Positions 1-4,595 of a stretch of 7,175 nucleotides of DNA are shown here, one piece after another. The translations under genes were made by a program, and so were the position numbers. How positions within the stretch are numbered: position 1 is the first letter of the stretch; each line of letters starts with the position of its first letter. The stretch is from Bacteroidales bacterium (GTDB lineage Bacteria; Bacteroidota; Bacteroidia; Bacteroidales; UBA3824): positions 1 through 7,175 of the forward strand of contig JAFYFR010000074.1 in NCBI GenBank assembly GCA_017543645.1, given 5' to 3'. Below the pieces are notes generated by a model. The model searched no databases. It was not told where the DNA came from and worked only from the letters and a program-made list of their open reading frames with translations.

Positions 1-882
1 GATTATATGGACTGCGCAACGCACCACGTTAGGATGCACGGATTCAGCCAAATATGCGAGGGCGGCTCGGCTGACGATGTTTTTGAGGTGATAAAAAAAT
101 ACGGCATCTGTCCCGAAAACGCTATGCCCGCACCGGGAAGTTTGGTAGGCGATACGTTGGCAAATTTTAATGAATTTAGAGATGTTTACAAAGAGGCGGT
201 AAAATATTATGGCACAGGCACTAACCATACAAGACCAGCCGATGCGTCGGGACTTGCCTACGAAGGTGTGCATCCAATAAAAGGTTGGCAAGATTCGGTG
301 CAAAATGTGCTCGACAGATACATCGGCAAATGTCCCGAAACATTTGAACACGAGGGCAAAACATACACCCCGCAATCATTTGCAGTATCGCTCGGCATAG
401 ATTGGAACAATTATATCAGCCTCACAAGTTTTACGCACCATCCGTTTTACGAAAACTTTGTGATAGAGGCTATGCACAAATGGCGATTAAAACCAAGTTT
501 CAACCTGCCCATCGATCGTCTGATAACAATTTTGGAAGCAGCAATTATGAAAGGCTACTGCGTGGCTTGGGGCGGCGACGTTTCGGGCGATTTTTATACC
601 AACGGCATTGCCAAATACAGATCAAAATTAGACCCGGAGAAAATACAGCAACTCCGTCAAACTCAATGGGATAATTGGCAATTTACCTACGACCACGTAA
701 TGCTCATCTACGGCATTGCCAAAGGCTCTGACGGCAAAAAATACTATATGGTAAAAAATTCGTGGGGAAGGCAATACGGCTACAAAGGCATTTGGTATAT
801 GTCGGAAGATTACATAAAACTCAATACCACATACATTTACCTTTGCAAAGATGCAGTAAAGAAAAAAATGATGAAACCGTAG
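1..882 (+). CDS. C1-family cysteine peptidase (bleomycin hydrolase/aminopeptidase C type), 5'-truncated by window edge
   Basis: The frame is open from base 1, so this is the C-terminal 293 residues of a longer protein; the ATG at position 7 is internal. It resembles papain-fold peptidases of the bleomycin hydrolase/PepC group (C1B), which act as cysteine aminopeptidases or endopeptidases. Two of the three catalytic residues are visible: His in TYDHVMLIYGIA (about residue 232, bases 694-696) and Asn in VKNSWG (about residue 253, bases 757-759). The nucleophilic Cys should lie just upstream of the window. Other family-like stretches are VRMHG, EGGSADDVFEVIKKYG, the YISLTSFTHHPFYENF segment and the CVAWGGDVSG strand. 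The end is natural, with a short basic tail KKKMMKP and TAG. Whether the protein carries a signal peptide cannot be seen. The 37-bp gap to the convergent gene contains no clear hairpin terminator. Family assignment is firm; the substrate is not knowable from this sequence. Confidence 0.9.
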   Translation, partial: DYMDCATHHVRMHGFSQICEGGSADDVFEVIKKYGICPENAMPAPGSLVGDTLANFNEFRDVYKEAVKYYGTGTNHTRPADASGLAYEGVHPIKGWQDSVQNVLDRYIGKCPETFEHEGKTYTPQSFAVSLGIDWNNYISLTSFTHHPFYENFVIEAMHKWRLKPSFNLPIDRLITILEAAIMKGYCVAWGGDVSGDFYTNGIAKYRSKLDPEKIQQLRQTQWDNWQFTYDHVMLIYGIAKGSDGKKYYMVKNSWGRQYGYKGIWYMSEDYIKLNTTYIYLCKDAVKKKMMKP

Positions 883-919
883 GATATAGTAAGGGCATCA
901 CCCACACTAAACTAAAAAT

Positions 920-1174
920 TTATTCAGCCTTGTGGATTTTTACGGCAGTGTATCCGTCCTGCTTTTTCTTTTTGTCGAACGAAGATACAAATTCGCCCTG
1001 AACCATGTCTCCGTTGTTGATAGTATTATTTTTCAACAACTTAGGGGCAATATAAATGCCCACGCCATTAAACTGTACAAAGGCGAAACCTGCCTCATTT
1101 ATCTGAATTTTGCCCACGAACGGAAACGCCTCCGCCGAAAGATCTAACTTGCTTTTTCGTTTGTTATCTGACAT
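920..1174 (-). CDS. Small OB-fold (S1/cold-shock-like, RNase R-type) protein
   Basis: This is an 84-residue protein starting MSDNKRKSKLDLS. After a short charged N-terminus comes one compact beta-rich domain with the pattern GKIQINEAGFAFVQF, then GIYIAPKLL, then NNGDMVQGEF, ending in a lysine-rich loop (FDKKKKQDG) and YTAVKIHK. This order (G-x-I-x-x-x-x-x-G-F-x-F-V, then I-x-I-x-P-x-x-L, then G-D-x-V) matches the N-terminal OB/cold-shock domains of the RNase R/RNase II type, so RNA binding is the likely role; there is no nuclease domain. An upstream in-frame ATG at 1273 would give 117 residues, but the added stretch is low-quality sequence overlying the promoter element at 1200-1207, so the ATG at 1174 is preferred. 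There is no Shine-Dalgarno, as is usual in Bacteroidetes. The gene is convergent with the peptidase and divergent from the Rpn-family gene. Similarity was judged by eye, so a different small beta-barrel family remains possible. Confidence 0.72.
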   Translation of the reverse strand: MSDNKRKSKLDLSAEAFPFVGKIQINEAGFAFVQFNGVGIYIAPKLLKNNTINNGDMVQGEFVSSFDKKKKQDGYTAVKIHKAE

Positions 1175-1199
1175 ATTACAATTATTATGTTTTGCGCTG

Positions 1200-1207
1200 C
1201 AAATGTA
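1200..1207 (-). promoter_or_regulatory. Bacteroidetes-type -7 element for the OB-fold gene
   Basis: Read on the minus strand this is TACATTTG, an exact match to the Bacteroidetes sigma-ABfr -7 consensus TAnnTTTG. It lies 25 bp before the ATG at 1174. No convincing TTG -33 element is seen about 20 bp further upstream. Its position supports the shorter start for the OB-fold gene. Confidence 0.55.
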
Positions 1208-1251
1208 CAAAAAATCCTGAATTATAGCGCGGATACAGTGTTTTTTTAACA

Positions 1252-1278
1252 ACGAATTAAACGAATTAAACAAATAAA
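1252..1278. repeat. 9-bp AT-rich tandem repeat before the Rpn-family gene
   Basis: Two exact copies of ACGAATTAA (1252-1260, 1261-1269) are followed by a degenerate third copy, ACAAATAAA (1270-1278). Inverted counterparts lie just downstream: TTCGTTT (1284-1290) against AAACGAA (1259-1265), and TAATTCG (1299-1305), which abuts the ATG at 1306, against CGAATTA (1262-1268). The block could form a hairpin in the leader of the Rpn-family gene or mark an old insertion edge. No -7 element for the plus-strand gene was found in the divergent interval 1175-1305. Confidence 0.6.
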
Positions 1279-1305
1279 ACCTTTTCGTTTCTTTCGTCTA
1301 ATTCG

Positions 1306-2280
1306 ATGTTAAAACAATTGATTTTGTTTGCATATAACAATTTTCTTAACGCCCTCTTTCAACAGCACGGCTCCGACCTTGTTATCACCGATCTTGAATA
1401 CATCGACAAGGAGGCGTTAGGCACCGACCCCGAAAACCGTGGCGTGGTCTACGACCTGCGCTGCAAAACATCGCAAGGCGAGGACATAATAGTGGAGATG
1501 CAGAAAGAAGGTCAGGACTTTTTTGAAAACCGCATAATCTATTATCTTGCCCGCGACATCTCCATACAGGGCTTCAAACAAGGCCGCCTGCGCGAGGGTG
1601 AAGAAAAACTGGCATGGAATTTCGACCTGCACCGTGTTATCGGCGTTTTTATGATGGATTTTTATGATTCTGACAAAGATTCTGAACATCCAGAGAAATA
1701 TTCGCGCAACTGCTGGATGAGTTACGGCACACACCGGATTTCCTCGCCGATGCAGGAATATTGGAAAGTACAGCTGCCCTATTACCGCAGCTGCAACATG
1801 AAACCCGAAGAATGTGAAACAAAACTTGATTATTGGTTGTATAATATAGCAAACATGAAAGATATGGCACAGTTAGCATTTACCGAAAAAGACCCCGACT
1901 TTGTCTACCTTAGCGACATGGCTGACTTCAACGCCATGACCGCCGCCGAGCAAGACCGCTATATCCGTATGATAGACCGCGAGGTGGTCTACAACAACGT
2001 TCTCGACCGCAAATACCGGTTTGGATATAACGAAGGAGAGATAAAGGGCATTGAGAAAGGTCGCAAGGAGGGCATAGTCCAAGGGCGCAAAGAGGGCATA
2101 GTCCAAGGACGCAAAGAAGGCATAGCCGAAGGCATTGCAAAGGGCATAGAGCAAGCCAATGCTGAAAATTATATTAAGATTCTTGAAATGGCAAAGATGT
2201 TTAAGTACGATGCAAAAATGCCTATTGACACCATAGTCCATTGCACCGGCTTGTCGCATGCCGAGGTGGAAGCGTTATAG
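1306..2280 (+). CDS. Rpn-family recombination-promoting nuclease / PD-(D/E)XK transposase-like protein, N-terminally shortened
   Basis: A 324-residue protein of the Rpn/PDDEXK_2 family, whose characterised Escherichia coli members are DNA nucleases that raise recombination. Visible hallmarks are FLNALF (residues 13-18), ITDLEYIDKEALGTD (27-41), the nuclease-core Asp in VVYDLRCKT (D50), the E-x-Q motif in IIVEMQK (E64, Q66), and FFENRIIYYLARDI. A charged region ending in GYNEGEIKG leads into GRKEGIVQ octapeptide repeats (about 252-283), and then a helical tail with CTGLSHAEVEAL, as is typical of the family. Family members normally begin with about 20-30 residues containing an FGFKxLF-like helix before FLNALF. 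Here an in-frame stop at 1267 and the absence of any ATG between it and 1306 show that this segment is missing. The catalytic Asp and E-x-Q remain, so the gene may be active, reduced or an early pseudogene. It sits alone on the plus strand between AT-rich repeat clusters and next to a family remnant. Confidence 0.85.
   Translation: MLKQLILFAYNNFLNALFQQHGSDLVITDLEYIDKEALGTDPENRGVVYDLRCKTSQGEDIIVEMQKEGQDFFENRIIYYLARDISIQGFKQGRLREGEEKLAWNFDLHRVIGVFMMDFYDSDKDSEHPEKYSRNCWMSYGTHRISSPMQEYWKVQLPYYRSCNMKPEECETKLDYWLYNIANMKDMAQLAFTEKDPDFVYLSDMADFNAMTAAEQDRYIRMIDREVVYNNVLDRKYRFGYNEGEIKGIEKGRKEGIVQGRKEGIVQGRKEGIAEGIAKGIEQANAENYIKILEMAKMFKYDAKMPIDTIVHCTGLSHAEVEAL
2059..2154 (+). repeat. In-frame 24-bp repeats encoding GRKEGIVQ octapeptides
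   Basis: Four consecutive 24-bp units (2059-2082, 2083-2106, 2107-2130, 2131-2154) encode GRKEGIVQ, GRKEGIVQ, GRKEGIAE and the diverged GIAKGIEQ. Units 1 and 2 differ only at two third-codon positions, both synonymous. Unit 3 has two further coding changes (V to A, Q to E). Gly-charged repeats of this kind are usual in the C-terminal part of Rpn-family proteins and are prone to copy-number change by slippage. Confidence 0.85.
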
Positions 2281-2301
2281 GTTAAAACCCCTTGTTAAAG
2301 C

Positions 2302-2478
2302 TTGCATATAATAAAAGTGTTTCGTAGATTAGCAGAAATATCCCACCTCTCCGGTACCAAGCGCGACGAGTATGAAGCATCCTTGAAGCGTTACCGCGAC
2401 ACCCTTGACATTTTTGAAACCGCCCGCGAAGACGGACACGAGGAAGGCTGGCAAGAAGGATTGCAGGATAATGCTTAA
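2302..2478 (+). pseudogene. C-terminal remnant of a second Rpn-family gene
   Basis: This 58-codon frame lies between an in-frame stop at 2296-2298 and TAA at 2476-2478, with no ATG; TTG 2302 or GTG 2317 would be the only starts. It encodes FRRLAEISHLSG, then KRDEYEASLKRYRDT, FETAREDGHEEGWQEG and a short end. That is the module found just before and within the Gly-Glu repeat region of Rpn-family proteins (compare FVYLSDMADF and GYNEGEIKG in the neighbouring gene). The nuclease core is absent, so this is read as a decayed or recombined leftover rather than a gene. In the 338-bp interval 2281-2618 it is the only coding-like content; the rest is an AT-rich repeat cluster and a terminator. Confidence 0.65.
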
Positions 2479-2510
2479 TGCTTAATTCATAATGCATAAT
2501 TCATAATTTT
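2470..2510. repeat. AT-rich short-repeat cluster (TAATGCTTAAT / CATAATT type)
   Basis: Directly after the Rpn remnant there are two TAATGCT-like units followed by interleaved copies of TTCATAAT and GCATAAT ending in AATTTT. The cluster is nearly all A and T and partly palindromic around ATGCAT. It overlaps the last codons and the stop of the remnant. It marks the right side of the Rpn island; no defined transposon end is recognised. Confidence 0.5.
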
Positions 2511-2546
2511 AACCACGATTTAAATCTCCATATCCCCCCTTCAAAC

Positions 2547-2589
2547 AAAAAAAACCGAGGCTTTTGATTCTTCTAACCAAAAGCCCCGG
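2547..2589 (-). terminator. Rho-independent terminator of the lipoprotein operon
   Basis: Two 12-nt arms (2555-2566 and 2578-2589) enclose an 11-nt loop. On the minus strand the arms are CCGGGGCTTTTG and CAAAAGCCTCGG, which pair fully with one G-U wobble, followed by eight U. On the plus strand the same position would be an A-C mismatch and no U-tract follows. The signal therefore acts on the minus strand, 30 bp after the lipoprotein stop codon. Confidence 0.9.
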
Positions 2590-2618
2590 CTGTAAATATC
2601 CTTGAATAATATAAGTAA

Positions 2619-4568
2619 TTATTCTACATCAAGAACAAGACGGAGACCATAATCAGAACAAGCAGCATCAGCATTGTTTCGACTGTACCAGCCGTCGGCA
2701 CTAACGTTGAGACGACGCGAAACACGACAATCAGAAGCCGAAGCATTGAAGCCGCCGCCACGTAGAACTGGTTTGTTACCGGTTGTTCCTTGGGGGTTAT
2801 TCTGATAGTCCTCGGGGTAAATGCCATAGCGGTCGGAAACAAACTCCCACATGTTGCCGCTCATATCGTAGATGCCGAGTTCGTTGACATGCGAGCCTTC
2901 GCCTACGGGGCGGACACCGCCGCTGTTCTCATTATACCATGCCACATAACCGGCATTGTCGCCGCCGCTGTATTTGGTGTTCTTTTTGCTCTTCTGTCCG
3001 CCACGGGCGGCGTATTCCCATTCAGCCTCAGTTGGCATACGGAATTTTTTGCCAGTAGCTTCGTTGAGCTTGGTGAGGAAATTTACCACACCTTCGCGGC
3101 TAAAGCTCTGCTGTGGGTATATCTTATCGTCGGCGATGATTGGGTCTTTTTCTGTTGTGCCCATTATCGCCTTGTACTGCTCGCGGGTCAGCTCAAACTT
3201 AGCCATGTAGAAGTCGGATACGCTAACGTCGTGAACGGGGAACTCGTCGGTCTTGGCATCGGAGCCTTGCTCGTCGGTGCCGCCCATCTTGAATGTGCCG
3301 CCCTTAACAAGTATCATATCGATGGTTACGTCGCCTTTTATGGTGAACTTCTTTACGGTGGCCTCCTCAAACGCGCTGCGAACGGTGTAGGTGAAGGTTA
3401 CATCCTTGGCATCGAAACCCGAGAGCGAGGCTTTGAGCGTTACTTCGTAGGTGCCAATGTTGTCGGTGGGAAGGGTGTATTCTACACTGCTGGCAGAGGT
3501 GGCTGCCTTAACCTCTTGGCCGTCGAGAAGTATGGATATGGCGCATTTCTTGTCGGCGTTGACGGTTAGCACGGAAGTCTCGCCGGAAGAGATTACCGTG
3601 GATGTGGAGAGACGGTAAGAGAGCGCGGGCATAGCCTCCACATATTCGGCTGACTGGTCGGTGAATTTAAGGCTTGTGCCGTCCCATGTGGCGTAGAGGT
3701 GGTAGGCGTTGCCTGTCTGGATTACCACGCCGGAAGTCTTGGAGTTGGCGGAGGTTACCTCTGTGCTTCCGATGGTGGCTTTCAGCACTGCGTTTGAAAT
3801 AGTTCCACCGTTTGGCACATACCACGAAACAATGGAAGCCGACTTGCCAGCGGGGACGGTTACGGCTGACACCTTGGCTTCACCGTCGGATTGCTGAGGA
3901 GAAGAGGAGGTGTGTTTATCGCCGTTAAAGTAGCATTTGAAGGCTTCGTAGTACCACGGTGAGGCGGTGTTGTAACCGTTGTGGGTAAAGTTGATGCTGC
4001 TTCCTGTGGTGTTGATTACGTGCAATACTTCATACGCGCCAATGTGCTGGAAACTTGCCTCCACGGTGGTGGACTTGGCAGTGGTGTAGAACATCATCGG
4101 GGCTTTTAGGTCGGCAAGAGGAACGCGCTGCGCCTCTGTCGTTATTTTTAAACCGGTTAGCAATTCGGCATTTTCGCCTGCGCCGGTTACTCCATATATC
4201 TCGTATTCTTTGGAGGTGTTGATTTCACCGGGCAACATTATGCTGAACGAGCAGGTGCGACCATCGGAGGAAATTTTGTCCAAGGTAACATTACCGACAG
4301 TATACGTTTTTTCGTCTTGGCGTGCAAAAATAGTGATTACGTCGTCGCTTTGCCATTGCGAAACAAGGTCGAGGGTGTTGTCGTCCTGTTTGAGAGCAAC
4401 TTTGGAGAGAGAGTTGTAGGTTTCCACACCGGCGTTAACAGTTACAAGTGTGCCGGGGAGCTGGGGTGTTGCCGGATCGGGTTCGGTTACAAGCCCTTTT
4501 TCTTCGGCACAGCCGGCTGCAAGAGCCACTATCGCCATGCCTGCGATTATACGATTTAATTTTTTCAT
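2619..4568 (-). CDS. Lipoprotein with fimbrillin-like region, Ig-like module and C-terminal SUMF1/FGE-fold domain
   Basis: A 649-residue protein. MKKLNRIIAGMAIVALAAGC is a signal peptide ending at a lipidated Cys20; the following AEE resembles the acidic lipoprotein export signal reported for surface lipoproteins of Bacteroidetes (tentative). Residues about 40-300 have fimbrillin/Mfa-like features such as SQWQSDDVITIF and a GNAYHLYATWDGTSLKFTD end. Residues about 314-397 form a small Ig-like beta module (AISILLDGQEV, ending VTFTYTV). Residues about 408-647 are a SUMF1/formylglycine-generating-enzyme-fold domain: MILVKGGTFKMGG (418-430), FRMPTEAEWEYAARGG (509-524), NELGIYDMSGNMWEFVSD (562-579), VLRGGGF (601-607) and a final DYGLRLVL. 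True FGEs have two cysteines after the RGGS motif; here only C614 is present and the first is replaced by Ala, so sulfatase maturation is unlikely and a binding or structural role is more plausible. It starts 27 bp after the upstream gene, has no Shine-Dalgarno, and is last in the operon. Confidence 0.85.
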   Translation of the reverse strand: MKKLNRIIAGMAIVALAAGCAEEKGLVTEPDPATPQLPGTLVTVNAGVETYNSLSKVALKQDDNTLDLVSQWQSDDVITIFARQDEKTYTVGNVTLDKISSDGRTCSFSIMLPGEINTSKEYEIYGVTGAGENAELLTGLKITTEAQRVPLADLKAPMMFYTTAKSTTVEASFQHIGAYEVLHVINTTGSSINFTHNGYNTASPWYYEAFKCYFNGDKHTSSSPQQSDGEAKVSAVTVPAGKSASIVSWYVPNGGTISNAVLKATIGSTEVTSANSKTSGVVIQTGNAYHLYATWDGTSLKFTDQSAEYVEAMPALSYRLSTSTVISSGETSVLTVNADKKCAISILLDGQEVKAATSASSVEYTLPTDNIGTYEVTLKASLSGFDAKDVTFTYTVRSAFEEATVKKFTIKGDVTIDMILVKGGTFKMGGTDEQGSDAKTDEFPVHDVSVSDFYMAKFELTREQYKAIMGTTEKDPIIADDKIYPQQSFSREGVVNFLTKLNEATGKKFRMPTEAEWEYAARGGQKSKKNTKYSGGDNAGYVAWYNENSGGVRPVGEGSHVNELGIYDMSGNMWEFVSDRYGIYPEDYQNNPQGTTGNKPVLRGGGFNASASDCRVSRRLNVSADGWYSRNNADAACSDYGLRLVLDVE

Positions 4569-4595
4569 ATTATTTATGCTTTTTATGGTTTGTTA

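Noticed and set aside
1175..1273. Longer start (ATG at 1273) for the OB-fold gene
   Set aside because: The added 33 residues show no family similarity and overlie the TACATTTG promoter element, so the start at 1174 is preferred.
1873..2259. 128-residue minus-strand frame opposite the Rpn repeats
   Set aside because: Its repetitive sequence is only the complement of the 24-bp coding repeats of the Rpn-family gene.
2619..3345. Active formylglycine-generating enzyme
   Set aside because: The fold motifs match, but one catalytic cysteine appears replaced by alanine and there is no sulfatase gene in the window.
2790..3569. 259-residue open frame on the plus strand
   Set aside because: It lies wholly antisense to the lipoprotein gene, which has clear signal peptide and SUMF1 motifs. 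The translated sequence is hydrophobic low-information sequence with no recognisable domain.
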